Shown: in pieces, positions 54,601 to 62,886 of the stretch | Position numbering within the stretch: position 1 is the stretch's first letter | How the letters are laid out: the number at the start of each line of letters is the position of its first letter | NCBI GenBank assembly: GCA_965276665.1 | Contig: OZ255620.1 | Coordinates: forward strand, 4,588,001-4,652,000 | From: CAWGJC01 sp965276665 | GTDB taxonomy: Bacteria > Pseudomonadota > Alphaproteobacteria > Acetobacterales > Acetobacteraceae | Length of the DNA stretch: 64,000 nt | Direction: 5' to 3' | Program-made: the position numbers and the translations under genes | The notes under the pieces: model-generated | Told to the model about the DNA's origin: nothing | The model's input: the letters and a program-made list of their open reading frames with translations, nothing else | The model's database searches: none

Positions 54601-54681
54601 GGCCGCTTCCGGCGCCCGGTGCAAGGCGCGAAGCGCGGCGCGGTCGTCTGCCGTGTCAGGGGCCGTGACGGCGCTGTCCAT
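51601..54681 (-). CDS. putA: bifunctional proline dehydrogenase / L-glutamate gamma-semialdehyde dehydrogenase
   Basis: This 1026-residue enzyme has a PutA N-terminal helical part (1-150), the FAD proline dehydrogenase barrel (about 170-480: VSVKLSALHPRYEPLQADR without... GISVKLSAL, VDAEEAERLEISLDI, RLVKGAYWDSEIK) and the aldehyde dehydrogenase domain (about 540-1020: VCVSPWNFPLAIFAGQ, ETGGLNAMLVDSS near 780, catalytic Cys in GSAGQRCSALRLL near 814). It oxidises proline to glutamate. The ribbon-helix-helix DNA-binding domain of the longer enterobacterial PutA is absent, so it is not a self-repressor. ATG 54681 overlaps the upstream gene by 26 bases. Confidence 0.95.
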   Translation of the reverse strand: MDSAVTAPDTADDRAALRALHRAPEAAVLGALLARAKLDQAAALRVHERALGLVRSARAAHKPGAEITDFLKRYGLGEPEGIALLCLAEALLRIPDPATADALIEDRIAGADWERHLGQADSLAVNASAFAFMLTGRVLGLDENARLPAVIGRTLRRMGEPVIRTALRRGMRILARQFVLGRTIEEALDRADSNEGRRWRYSFDMLGEAARTRADAARYMAAYRGAIGVIGRQGGGPVGGPGISVKLSALHPRYEPLQADRCVPELIAALTELATIARNKDIGLTVDAEEAERLEISLDIVAAVLADPRLAGWDGLGLAIQAYQKRCLPLIDWVAALGRRTGHRIPVRLVKGAYWDSEIKLAQIAGHPDYPVFTRKSASDVSWNACARQMLAQRDAIRPAFATHNAQSFATILELAGDVDFEMQRLHGMGEALYEGVVGRACPVRVYAPVGTHEDLLAYLVRRLLENGANTSFVSGLVDPAVPEGDIVIDPAKRLRGQGTGPNPRIPLPRDLYPDRTNSPGIDLADRATSHAILAGIARTRNADLPGSGPKREIRAPADRRLLVGAAPDATPQEIETAFSAAERGWREWDEAGGTHRAAALDRAAGLLEADRDHLLHLLVREGGKTIPDAISEWREAIDYARFYAARARADFAGPRALPGPTGERNTWELGGRGSFVCVSPWNFPLAIFAGQVMAALAAGNAVLAKPAEQTPLVAARAVALLHEAGVPRGILHLLPGDGTVGDLLVRDRRTAGIAFTGGTATAQAIAGALVARGGALIPLIAETGGLNAMLVDSSALPEQVVGDVVASAFGSAGQRCSALRLLCLQEDIADRVLTMLQGAAETLRIGDPLDPATDIGPVIDADARDALAAYAAGMGEPLFRLDLPAGTEHGTFFAPCAYALPGAAALRAEIFGPVLHVVRYRANRLDAVLDAIAASGYGLTLGVHSRIEAMQRRIVQRLRTGNSYVNRNQIGAVVGVQPFGGRGLSGTGPKAGGPLTLHRYAEEHVVAINTAAAGGNAALLALDEG

Positions 54682-56317
54682 GATGCATGGGCGGGGCGTC
54701 GGCGCCAGGTATGTCGCCCTGGCCGCCACCGCGATTCGACATGCTGGCCATGATCGCCGTGAGATCGGTGCCGTTCACCGTCAGGCGATGGTCGTGGTAG
54801 CCGATGCGCCAGACCATCCGCTCGCCATCCTGGCGCCCGAGCCCGCGGAGCATGGTGATCACCGCCCCGCCGGCCGCGAGCTGCGGGTCGGCGTTGATCC
54901 GGTCGGCCAGTGCGTCGAATCCGGTCATGCCGACGACCGCATCGCCGGCGAGCGCGTCCGGCGAGGTCGCGGTCAGCTTGCCGGTGCCGGTCAGCCGCGC
55001 CGGACCGACATCGAGCTCCAGCCGGTCGATGCCGGCGACGATGCCGCCATGGGAGAACAGCGGCGCGATCAGCGGCGCGACGTCGGACGGGGTCTTGCCC
55101 GGCTCGGTCGCGGCCAGGATCAGCGTGTCGAGATCGGCGGTGCTGATCGCCGAGATGCTGGGCTGGATCGCGACATGGCGCGGCACGAGATCGGCGAAAT
55201 CGGGTGGCAGGTCCGGGATCGACACCCCGTCGATCGCGAGTGACAGATGCCCGTCCAGCATGCCGCCCGTGGTGGTGACGGCGCCCCCGACATCGAGCTT
55301 CCGCAGGCCGAAATTCTTGCCGCTCGCGGTCAGGGTAGCGTTGTCGACCTCCTCGTCGAGGCCGCCGCCGGTCGCGACACCGCGCACCGCCAGATAGAGG
55401 TTGCGGAGCGCGTCGGGATCGGGCGGCTGGGCGGTCGGGGGGGCGCCCGGGGGAGAGGTTTGGCCCGCGGGAGCCTGGCGCCGCGCCGCTGCCTGCTGGC
55501 GTCCGGCCGAGGCGCGGATGAGCGCGGCGTAGGCCGAGGCGGCGCGGGCCGGCTGCATGCCGTCGAGATGCATCGACACGGCGAACAAGGCGGCGGTGAA
55601 GGCGACCTCATCCTGTCCGGGCACGCCGACGACGCCGCTGAGGCCGGTGGCGGTGCCGGATTGCACGCCGTCGACCCGCCCGTTCGCGGCGGGCGTCAGG
55701 CTCGCATTGGCCTTGATCGCGTCGAGCCGGATGGTCTCCCGCAGCGGCGCACCGGTGAGCGCGATCTGGTAATCCCCCCAATCCGACGAGACCTGGCTCG
55801 GCGTCCGCAGGCTCGGGTCGATCACGCCGTGGGTATTCTGCCGGCCGATGCTGAGCGCGCCGTCGAGCGTGCCGCCGGGCGATTTCGGCGTCGGCGGCAC
55901 GACCACGCGCATCGGCAGGTTGTCCGGCACCCGCATGCCGTCGAGCGACCAGCGCCCCGCCTCGAGCGGGCGCGCCTCGGCGGAGAGCTGCACGCCGTCC
56001 GGGAAGGCATTGGCCCCGGTCATGCTCACCGCCACATGGTAGTGGTCCCCCTGGGCGGTGACGGCGGAGCTCGCCCTCAGCGGATCGGCAGGCGCGGCGC
56101 CGAGGCCGGCGAGCGCCTGGTCGATCTTGGCCTGCAGCGCCTTGGCGCCGTCATCGGTGATAGGGGCGGGCGCAGCGGGAGTCGCCGGCGGGATCGCGCC
56201 CGGCGTCGGCTGCGCCGTCGCCGGAGCCGGGCTGGGCGCGGGCTGCGCCGCCACCGCCAGCGGCGACAGAGCGCAGGCGGCGATGAGGGACAGGCGTCGT
56301 GCGGCGCGAGGCATCAT
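54656..56317 (-). CDS. large exported protein, DUF2125-like
   Basis: This 553-residue protein has a signal peptide (MMPRAARRLSLIAACALSPL, cleavage after VAA), a Pro/Ala-rich linker to about 50, then a long beta-rich region with AsmA/DUF2125-like strands (LDGHLSLAIDGVSIPDLPPD, IDRLELDVGPARLTGTGKLT, MVWRIGYHDHRLTVNGTDLT). It should be periplasmic. Its function is unknown. ATG 56317 is followed at once by another ATG. The 3' end overlaps the putA start by 26 bases in a different frame, which links translation of both, although no metabolic link is evident. Confidence 0.72.
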   Translation of the reverse strand: MMPRAARRLSLIAACALSPLAVAAQPAPSPAPATAQPTPGAIPPATPAAPAPITDDGAKALQAKIDQALAGLGAAPADPLRASSAVTAQGDHYHVAVSMTGANAFPDGVQLSAEARPLEAGRWSLDGMRVPDNLPMRVVVPPTPKSPGGTLDGALSIGRQNTHGVIDPSLRTPSQVSSDWGDYQIALTGAPLRETIRLDAIKANASLTPAANGRVDGVQSGTATGLSGVVGVPGQDEVAFTAALFAVSMHLDGMQPARAASAYAALIRASAGRQQAAARRQAPAGQTSPPGAPPTAQPPDPDALRNLYLAVRGVATGGGLDEEVDNATLTASGKNFGLRKLDVGGAVTTTGGMLDGHLSLAIDGVSIPDLPPDFADLVPRHVAIQPSISAISTADLDTLILAATEPGKTPSDVAPLIAPLFSHGGIVAGIDRLELDVGPARLTGTGKLTATSPDALAGDAVVGMTGFDALADRINADPQLAAGGAVITMLRGLGRQDGERMVWRIGYHDHRLTVNGTDLTAIMASMSNRGGGQGDIPGADAPPMHHGQRRHGP

Positions 56318-56566
56318 TCGGTCCGGAGCGGTGAGGGCAGGATTATCTCCGATGACGGGCCGGGGAGTCGAGGCATAGGGGCGTGATCTCAGCGCCCGCA
56401 GCGCTCCGGATGCGCCGTGTAGAGCCCGCTCGCCGCGATCACCGGCCGCCCAGCAGCGTCCCCCGTCCGGCACCGCGCCGAACACAGGACACCGAACCCG
56501 GACGACCAGATGAGCTGGGTGCATCGGCAGCGTGTCGCGAAAGCGGAACCCGGTCAGCTGGGACTA

Positions 56567-56602
56567 GTCTGCTCCCACGGCCACGTCTGCTCCCACGGCC
56601 AA
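56567..56602. repeat. 18-bp tandem duplication
   Basis: GTCTGCTCCCACGGCCAC occurs at 56567-56584 and again, with one change, at 56585-56602, in the 380-base gap 56318-56697. The rest of that gap shows no gene I can support; part of the minus strand is open without a start. Confidence 0.88.
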
Positions 56603-56697
56603 GTCGCGGCCTCGGTCCGACGGACGCGGGCAGCGTGCCTACGTCAACCGGATCGAAACGAATTTCGCGTGAGATTGCGGCTTTCCGGAGGCCGCCC

Positions 56698-57033
56698 GTG
56701 ACCCTATCCGCTTGGCGCGATAACGCTCTGCTCCGAGCCGTATCGCTCGTTATCGCCGTGCTGCTCGCTTGCATGGCGGCCGCAATGGCGCAGCCCGCTT
56801 GCAACCAGTCGCATGCCGGGGCGCGGATCTGCATGGTCGGCCAGGCCTGCACCTGCGAGTACGACCGCGGCGGCCAGCTCACCGGCCACCCGCCGGGATG
56901 GCGCTGGACCTGCGGGCTGCTGCAGACCTGCGAGGCCGATCCGCCGGCGATGCTCGGCTATGGGGATGCCGGGCAGCAGCCCCCGGTCGTGCTCGAGGAT
57001 CCGGTCATCCAGTGGAACGGCCAGCACCGCTGA
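56698..57033 (+). CDS. small Cys-rich secreted protein
   Basis: This 111-residue protein has a signal peptide (hydrophobic AVSLVIAVLLACMAAAMAQ, cleavage after AMA near residue 29) and a mature part with six cysteines (CNQS, ICMV, CTCEY, WTCGLLQTCE), suited to three disulphides. The core GHPPGWRWTCG recalls small exported proteins in related genomes but no function is known to me. GTG 56698 is chosen because GGAGG at 56687-56691 lies six bases upstream and the signal peptide starts there. It converges on the DsbA-like gene. Confidence 0.65.
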   Translation: MTLSAWRDNALLRAVSLVIAVLLACMAAAMAQPACNQSHAGARICMVGQACTCEYDRGGQLTGHPPGWRWTCGLLQTCEADPPAMLGYGDAGQQPPVVLEDPVIQWNGQHR

Positions 57034-57057
57034 TCAACCGCTGATCAACCGCTGATT
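57028..57057. repeat. 11-bp tandem repeats between convergent genes
   Basis: CGCTGATCAAC occurs twice, followed by a partial third copy. The run spans the stop codon of the secreted-protein gene and reaches the stop of the DsbA-like gene. Confidence 0.85.
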
Positions 57058-57721
57058 ACTGGGCGGCATCCTGGCGGGCGCCGCGCAGCACGCGATGCGC
57101 CTTGGTCAGCGCTTCCGCCATCGTCTCCGCCGGGACCGCGCCGGAGAACAGCACATGCCCGTCGAGGGCGAAGGTCGGCACGCCGCTGAGTCCGGCGCGC
57201 CGGGCCGCCGCATCCTCCTCCAGCACCGAGGCCATGCCCCCCTCGCCGGAGAGGTGCCGCAGCACCTCGCCCCGCTCCATCCCGGCCTCGGAGGCGGCAT
57301 CGGCCAGCACCGCGTGGTCGGAAATATCCTGGCCCTCGACGAAATAGGCGCGGAACAAGGCTTCCACCACCGCGTCCTGCACGTCCGCCTCGCCCGCGAG
57401 ACGGATCATGCGGTGCGCGTCCACCGTGTTCGGCGTGCGCTGCAGGCGCTCGAGATGGAATTCCAGCCCGACCGCGGCGGCGGCCGCGGTGATGCGTGCA
57501 TCGAGCTCGGCCGCCCGCTCCGCGCTGCCGAATTTCGCCTGCCGATACGCGGCGCGGTCCACGCCCTCGCGCGGCATGTCCGGGTTGAGCTGGAACGGCC
57601 GCCAGCTCACCGCCAGCGAGATGTCCTGAAGCGCCGGAATTGCGCGTTCCATCTGCCGCTTGCCGATATAGCACCAGGGGCAGATCGCGTCGGAAATGAC
57701 GTCGAGCCGGGCCTTGTCCAT
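57056..57721 (-). CDS. DsbA family oxidoreductase (FrnE-like)
   Basis: This 221-residue thioredoxin-fold protein has CPWC at residues 15-18 in VISDAICPWCYIGKRQMERA, the FrnE-type insertion helices (RMIRLAGEADVQDAVVEALF), and the cis-Pro segment GVPTFALDGHVLFSGAVPAE near residue 175. There is no signal peptide, so it acts in the cytoplasm, as FrnE-like and 2-hydroxychromene isomerase-like proteins do; it may reduce or isomerise disulphides. It stands next to the small Cys-rich secreted protein gene but points toward it, so no operon. Confidence 0.92.
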   Translation of the reverse strand: MDKARLDVISDAICPWCYIGKRQMERAIPALQDISLAVSWRPFQLNPDMPREGVDRAAYRQAKFGSAERAAELDARITAAAAAVGLEFHLERLQRTPNTVDAHRMIRLAGEADVQDAVVEALFRAYFVEGQDISDHAVLADAASEAGMERGEVLRHLSGEGGMASVLEEDAAARRAGLSGVPTFALDGHVLFSGAVPAETMAEALTKAHRVLRGARQDAAQ

Positions 57722-57758
57722 GCGGGCCTCCCTATCTTCCTGCCAATATTCCCGGCGA

Positions 57759-59972
57759 TTATCGCGCGGGGCGGCGAGCGCGGCCAGCGGGCGCGCGGGC
57801 CGCCGGCGGCGCGGCGCCGGTGGGCTGGGCCACCGCCTCGCCGCAGCGGTTGTCGTTGCCGACCCCGAGCTGGATCGTCGGCAGCAGCGCGAGCGGCGGC
57901 GCGAGGATGCCGAGCCCGACCGCGAGGCCGCCGCGTATGCCGAGCTCGACGAGCCCGGGCAGCACGCTCGGATGCTTGAACGTGCCGCTGAGATTGATCG
58001 TCGTCGGCAGCGAGCCGACCGAGAAATGCTTCGAGTGCGTGCGCAGGTGGTAGTCGATCAGCTCGTCGCGCAGGTTGATGTCGCCGGTGCCGTTGATCAC
58101 CCCCTCGCCGGTGTCGAGCAGCAGCAGCTTGGTGCCGAGCACGCCGCGGGCCAGCGTGAACTGGCCGACGAAGCACTGCACCTTCGCCCGGTTCGGCACG
58201 CCGAGCGCGGAGAGGATCGCGTTGCCGAATTCGAGGCCGGAGATGTCGACCAGCAGCGCGCTGAGATCGCCGCCGCTCATGTAGAGATCGACGCCGCCAT
58301 TGCCGTTGCCGAGCATGGTGGCGATGGAATTGCCTTCGGTGTCGATGGTGGCCTGGCCGCCGATCGTGCCGGCGCCCTGGAACACATGGGTCGAGGCCAT
58401 CAGCCGTGAGACGTCCACCCGGTTGAAGTGCAGGTCGGCCTTGGCCCGGATCGTCTTGCCCTGCGGGCTGAGATCCGCATCCATGCTGATCGAGCCGGTG
58501 CCGACGCCGAAGCTCACCGGGTGCAGCACGATGCGGCCATCGACGATGTCGAGCGCCACCACGAGATTGTCGAGCGGGATGGAGCGCCCCTCGATCTGGT
58601 CGCCGCGATATTTCAGGTGCACGTCGGCCGCCTCGATCTTCGGCATGTTGAGCGGCGTCTGCGGCAGCATCTTCGGGCTGGCCTCCGCCTTGGCGACTTG
58701 CTGGCGCTGCTGCGCGGACTCGTTCGCCTCGTTGGCGCGCCCGGGCTGGGTGCCGATGAACCCGCCGAGATCGGCGAGATCGATCCGGCGCGAATGCAGA
58801 TCGGCGGTGACGTCGGGCCGTTCGCGGCCCGGATCCTCGGTGATGGTGCCCTCGAGGTCGCTATTGCCGACCGTGCCGGCAAAATTCTCGAAGCGGATGC
58901 GCCGATCCGCATAAGCGAGATTGCCGGTGATGCGATACGCGGGCGTTTTCGGGATCGCGACGCCGGTCAGCGGGTAAAGCAGCGACATGTCGGGGCCGGC
59001 GAATTCCAGCCGCAGCCTGGTGCCCTTGAAATGCAGCGGATCGTCGACCGTGCCGACGAGCGAGACATGGGTGGGTCCGTTGGCGAGGCTGAGATTGATC
59101 GGGTAGGGCTGGGCCGCGTCGCGCAGCGAGAGCAGCGCGCCGCCGATCAGCCGGCCGGTGATCGGCTGGCCGGCATAGGTGCCCTTGGCATCGACCACGA
59201 TCTGCTGCGTATCGGCATGCGGCTGCGCGGCCTGGTCGGTCGGCGCGGTGGCGTTTCCCGTTGCGCCGGCGTTGCCGGCGGGGGCTGTCCCGCTGCCGCC
59301 CTGCGCCGTCTGCGTGGCCGTTGTCTGCGTCGCCGGGGCGGCGCCGGGTTGCCCGGGCGGGACGGGCGGCGTCGGCAGGGTTGCTGCCTGTCCCACCTTT
59401 GCCGCGGTCTCGGCGGCAGGCGCGGCCGCCGCCTCGGCGTCGCCGGCCTGGGTCGAGATCGCGAGCTGGAAATCGGTCTTGAGCTTCGGCATCAGCACAT
59501 GGGCGGTGCCGTCGGTGATGCGGATGTCGCCGATCTGCGGGGCCGGGCCGCTCGACGCGGAGGAGGTGTTGCCGCCGCCCATGCTCAACGTGTAGTTGTT
59601 TTGGCCCGACGCGGTCGCCAGCGCCTGCAGCGCCGGATGGTCGAGCCCGATCAGCGGCAGAACGATCTGCCGGTGGCGGATATAGGCGAGCACATCGGCT
59701 TCGATCGTGAGGTGGCCGATCTCCGCGAGGGGCGGGTCGTTCTCGAACCCTTGCGGATTGGCCACCTTCACGTCATCGGCCACCACCCGGGTCACCCGTC
59801 CGAGCGAGACGTGCAGATGCGCCATGGTGACCGGCCGGCCGATCGCGGCCGAGGCGCGCGCATCGATGAACGGGATGAACCAGTCCCAATCCCACAACAG
59901 GATGACGGCGACGATTACGAGGATGGGAATACCCAAAAAGGCCGAGATCCTGATCGCGCGTCGCCGCGTCAT
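57759..59972 (-). CDS. AsmA family protein
   Basis: This 737-residue protein has one N-terminal membrane segment (about residues 8-27, IRISAFLGIPILVIVAVILL) and the AsmA pattern: IDARASAAIGRPVTMAHLHV, VVADDVKVANPQGFENDPPL, and a C-terminal repeat region (LTLARGVLGTKLLLLDTGEG, INLRDELIDYHLRTHSKHFS). A Gly/Gln/Thr-rich insertion lies at about 190-250. AsmA-like proteins are thought to move lipids across the periplasm. It is divergent from the lytic transglycosylase gene (137 bases), so the two may share a promoter region. Confidence 0.9.
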   Translation of the reverse strand: MTRRRAIRISAFLGIPILVIVAVILLWDWDWFIPFIDARASAAIGRPVTMAHLHVSLGRVTRVVADDVKVANPQGFENDPPLAEIGHLTIEADVLAYIRHRQIVLPLIGLDHPALQALATASGQNNYTLSMGGGNTSSASSGPAPQIGDIRITDGTAHVLMPKLKTDFQLAISTQAGDAEAAAAPAAETAAKVGQAATLPTPPVPPGQPGAAPATQTTATQTAQGGSGTAPAGNAGATGNATAPTDQAAQPHADTQQIVVDAKGTYAGQPITGRLIGGALLSLRDAAQPYPINLSLANGPTHVSLVGTVDDPLHFKGTRLRLEFAGPDMSLLYPLTGVAIPKTPAYRITGNLAYADRRIRFENFAGTVGNSDLEGTITEDPGRERPDVTADLHSRRIDLADLGGFIGTQPGRANEANESAQQRQQVAKAEASPKMLPQTPLNMPKIEAADVHLKYRGDQIEGRSIPLDNLVVALDIVDGRIVLHPVSFGVGTGSISMDADLSPQGKTIRAKADLHFNRVDVSRLMASTHVFQGAGTIGGQATIDTEGNSIATMLGNGNGGVDLYMSGGDLSALLVDISGLEFGNAILSALGVPNRAKVQCFVGQFTLARGVLGTKLLLLDTGEGVINGTGDINLRDELIDYHLRTHSKHFSVGSLPTTINLSGTFKHPSVLPGLVELGIRGGLAVGLGILAPPLALLPTIQLGVGNDNRCGEAVAQPTGAAPPAARAPAGRARRPAR

Positions 59973-60109
59973 GCCTGGTGTCCAAGATATTGCGGTCGGG
60001 GCTTACGCGGCGCATACGCGCGCGGCCGAGCCCCGGTTCCAGCCCGCACCCATTAACCGGGCGGAAACCCCGGACACGCCAGAGTGATGTCGAGCGAGGG
60101 CGGAGAATT

Positions 60110-60640
60110 GTGTTGGCGGATTCCGGACCGGTCGAGGGCGCCCCGGGCGCGCCGGTAAGGACGACCGCGGCGCCGGGCCGGACCGGGCGCGGCCATGGGT
60201 TCCACGAGCTCGTGCACCATCCGGCGGCGCGTCAGGTCCGGCGCCACGCTGCGCGTCATACTCCGGAGCCCGCCCCCCAGCACGTCCCTGGGCACGAAAT
60301 CGAACACCGCCGGGCGAGCGGCGCCGGCGCGGCGAGCGCGCCGGTCACCGCGGCGCTCAAGCAGGCGATGACGGCGGAAGCGGTTCCCGACTCGTGGGAA
60401 TCCGGGCTTAATTATCTGATGATGCAGGAATCGGGCGGCCGGGTCGGCGTGCGGAACCCGGCGAGCTCGGCACGCGGCCTGTTCCAGCTGACCGCCTCGA
60501 ACTATCACCTCAACCCGCACGGCGTGCATTCCTTCGGCCATGCGGCCGAGGAGGCGCAGGGCGGAATCCGCTACATCAAGGAACGCTACGGCACGGTGGA
60601 CAATGCGGTCGCTCACTGGCGTTACAAGCACACTTATTAG
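60110..60640 (+). CDS. lytic transglycosylase-like protein
   Basis: The last 75 residues form an SLT domain: LNYLMMQESGGRVGVRNPAS with the catalytic Glu, then SARGLFQLTASNY and HAAEEAQGGIRYIKERYGTV ending in WRYKHTY. This domain cleaves the peptidoglycan glycan strand. The first 100 residues are His/Arg/Pro-rich and look unlike any domain; no signal peptide is visible. The start GTG 60110 is only one option (TTG 60113 and others), and the N-terminus may contain a frameshift. GGAG at 60102-60105 is weak support. Confidence 0.7.
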   Translation: MLADSGPVEGAPGAPVRTTAAPGRTGRGHGFHELVHHPAARQVRRHAARHTPEPAPQHVPGHEIEHRRASGAGAASAPVTAALKQAMTAEAVPDSWESGLNYLMMQESGGRVGVRNPASSARGLFQLTASNYHLNPHGVHSFGHAAEEAQGGIRYIKERYGTVDNAVAHWRYKHTY

Positions 60641-60650
60641 CCGGTCGGCC

Positions 60651-61355
60651 GTGCGCCGGACGCTCCGCCTGGTGGTGCTGATCGCGCCGATCCTTGCGGC
60701 GAGCCGGGTGGCCGCGTCCGCCGCCTGCCCGGAACCGCCGCCGCCGGCGCGGATTGCGCAGCAGGCGGAAGCCGCGACCGCGGGCGGCATCGTGCTGGTT
60801 CGCGCGATCGCGGCGCCCGACGGCGCTCGCCTGGTTCTCCTCGACGGCCAGTGCCGCGCCCTGCTCTCCACGGTGTTCCAGACCGCCGACCCGGAGGCGA
60901 AAGGGCCGGTGCCGGCATCCTTCGTGTTGCGCTTCCGGCAGCTCTCGGTGCCGGGCCGGCCGGCCCCGGCCATTCTCACCATGCTCGCGAGCCCGGGTGG
61001 CAGCGACACGGTCTTTCAGACCCAGATTCTCGCCCTACAGGACGGGACGTTCCGATTGGCGCTGCCGGCGCCGGCGGAGACGCTGATCGAGGGGGGCGTG
61101 TTTCTCGGCGATCTCGGCGGCGGGCTCGGGGCGGGGTTCGCGGCCTGGTCGATCGTCTGGAGCCCGGGCGAGACGCATGCCGGGCCGCATCGCTACGCGC
61201 TTCGCCGCTGGCGCTGGACGGAAGACGGCTTCCGACCGCTGCGGACGCTCACGACCCGCATGCGCTTCGCCAAGCCGGATCGCGCATTGGCCTCGCTCGG
61301 CGCCCGCTACCGCGACATGACGCTGGATTTTCCCGAGTTCCGCCGGTTCCGCTGA
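60651..61355 (+). CDS. exported protein of unknown function
   Basis: This 234-residue protein starts at GTG 60651 with a signal peptide (RRTLRLVVLIAPILAASRVA, cleavage after AASA). The mature part is beta-rich with no domain I recognise; a Cys pair (SAACPEPP, GQCRALL) may form a disulphide. It follows the transglycosylase gene by 10 bases on the same strand, so both may be co-expressed and act on the envelope. It converges on glnA across a strong hairpin. Confidence 0.68.
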   Translation: MRRTLRLVVLIAPILAASRVAASAACPEPPPPARIAQQAEAATAGGIVLVRAIAAPDGARLVLLDGQCRALLSTVFQTADPEAKGPVPASFVLRFRQLSVPGRPAPAILTMLASPGGSDTVFQTQILALQDGTFRLALPAPAETLIEGGVFLGDLGGGLGAGFAAWSIVWSPGETHAGPHRYALRRWRWTEDGFRPLRTLTTRMRFAKPDRALASLGARYRDMTLDFPEFRRFR

Positions 61356-61358
61356 ATG

Positions 61359-61385
61359 CCGGGCGGAGGGAGACCCTCCGCCCGG
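61359..61385. terminator. bidirectional terminator hairpin
   Basis: CCGGGCGGAGGG (61359-61370) and CCCTCCGCCCGG (61374-61385) form a perfect 12-bp stem with a 3-base AGA loop, exactly between the stops of the exported-protein gene and glnA. It can serve both strands. Confidence 0.8.
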
Positions 61386-61403
61386 ATGCTCTGCCCGTCC
61401 TCT

Positions 61404-62840
61404 TCAGACGGAGTAGTACATCTCGAACTCGACCGGATGCGGGGTGTGCTCGAAGCGGTATACCTCGCTCCATTTGAGCTCGATATAGCTCTCGATCTGA
61501 TCGGTGCTGAACACGTCGCCGGCGAGCAGGAACTCGTGATCCTCCTCGAGCGCGCCGAGGGCCTCGCGGAGCGAGCCGCACACCGTCGGGATGCCGCGCA
61601 GCTCTTCGGGCGGCAGGTCGTAGAGATCCTTGTCCATCGGATCGCCCGGATGGATCTTGTTGCGGATGCCGTCGAGCCCGGCCATCAGCATCACCGAGAA
61701 GGCGAGATACGGGTTGGCGGTGGGGTCCGGGAACCGCACCTCGACGCGCTTGGCCTTCGGGTTGGTGGCGTACGGGATGCGGCAGGAGGCCGAGCGGTTG
61801 CGCGCCGAATAGGCGAGCAGCACCGGCGCCTCGAAGCCCGGGATCAGCCGCTTGTAGCTGTTGGTCGACGGGTTGGTGAAGGCGTTGATCGCCTTGGCGT
61901 GCTTGATGATGCCGCCGATGTAATGCAGCGCGCTTTCCGACAGGTCGGCATAGCCGTTGCCGGCGAATAGCGGCTTGCCGCCCTTCCAGATCGACTGATG
62001 GACGTGCATGCCCGAGCCGTTATCGCCGTAGATCGGCTTCGGCATGAAGGTCGCCGACTTGCCGTAGCTGTGGGCGACGTTGTGGATGCAATATTTGTAG
62101 ATCTGCAGATGGTCCGCCATGCGCACCATCGGGCCGAACTTCATGCCGAGCTCGTGCTGGGACTGCGCGACCTCGTGGTGATGCTTCTCGATCACCACGC
62201 CCATCTCGCCCATGGTGGAGAGCATCTCGGCGCGCAGATCGCTTTCGCTGTCGACCGGCGGGACCGGGAAATACCCGCCCTTCACCGTCGGGCGGTGGCC
62301 CATATTGCCCTCCGCCATGTCCTTGAGCGAGGCCTGCGGCCCTTCGGTGCTGTCGACCTGGTAGATGCCGTAATTCGGGCCGGTGCCGAACTTCACGTTG
62401 TCGAACACGAAGAACTCGGCCTCGGGGCCGAAGAAGCAGGTGTCGCCGATGCCCGACGCCTTTAGGTACTGCTCGGCCTTCTTCGCCGTCGCGCGCGGGT
62501 CGCGATTGTAGAACTGCCCGGTCGAGGGCTCGACGATGTCGCAGACGAGGATCAGGCTCGGCTTCGCGGCGAACGGGTCCATCACCGCCGTCTCGGGGTC
62601 CGGCATCAGGATCATGTCGCTCTCGTTGATCGCCTTCCAGCCGCCGATCGAGGAGCCGTCGAACATGATGCCGTCGCGGAACGCATCCTCGTCGATGGTC
62701 GAGACGTGCTGCGCGGTGTGCTGCCACTTGCCGCGCGGATCGGTGAACCGCAGGTCGACATATTCGACGGAGTGCTCGCGCATCATCTCCATCACCTTCG
62801 CGACCCCGCCGCTTGCCGCGGGCTCGGCTGTCTTGGCCAT
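61404..62840 (-). CDS. glnA: glutamine synthetase type I
   Basis: This 478-residue enzyme has EYVDLRFTDPRGKWQHTAQH, the first metal Glu region FFGPEAEFFVFD, PVPPVDSESDLRAEM, the ATP site NGSGMHVHQSIWK, the NRSASCRIP substrate loop, and the adenylylation Tyr in KDLYDLPPEEL near residue 405, as in GSI-beta regulated by GlnE. It makes glutamine from glutamate and ammonia. ATG 62840 opens MAKTAEPAASG. It lies 118 bases downstream of glnB; a tandem-repeat hairpin block fills the gap. Confidence 0.98.
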   Translation of the reverse strand: MAKTAEPAASGGVAKVMEMMREHSVEYVDLRFTDPRGKWQHTAQHVSTIDEDAFRDGIMFDGSSIGGWKAINESDMILMPDPETAVMDPFAAKPSLILVCDIVEPSTGQFYNRDPRATAKKAEQYLKASGIGDTCFFGPEAEFFVFDNVKFGTGPNYGIYQVDSTEGPQASLKDMAEGNMGHRPTVKGGYFPVPPVDSESDLRAEMLSTMGEMGVVIEKHHHEVAQSQHELGMKFGPMVRMADHLQIYKYCIHNVAHSYGKSATFMPKPIYGDNGSGMHVHQSIWKGGKPLFAGNGYADLSESALHYIGGIIKHAKAINAFTNPSTNSYKRLIPGFEAPVLLAYSARNRSASCRIPYATNPKAKRVEVRFPDPTANPYLAFSVMLMAGLDGIRNKIHPGDPMDKDLYDLPPEELRGIPTVCGSLREALGALEEDHEFLLAGDVFSTDQIESYIELKWSEVYRFEHTPHPVEFEMYYSV

Positions 62841-62886
62841 GTCTGCTCAGATCCTTTCAACAATGCCCGCCGCCGGACGGCGCGGG

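Noticed and set aside
56390..56560. Open minus-strand stretch with CRTGDAAGRPVIAASGLYTA-like text
   Set aside because: No start codon after the preceding stop and no family recognised; at most a gene remnant.
60053..61009. 318-codon minus-strand frame opposite the transglycosylase
   Set aside because: No domain; the SLT domain on the plus strand is clear.
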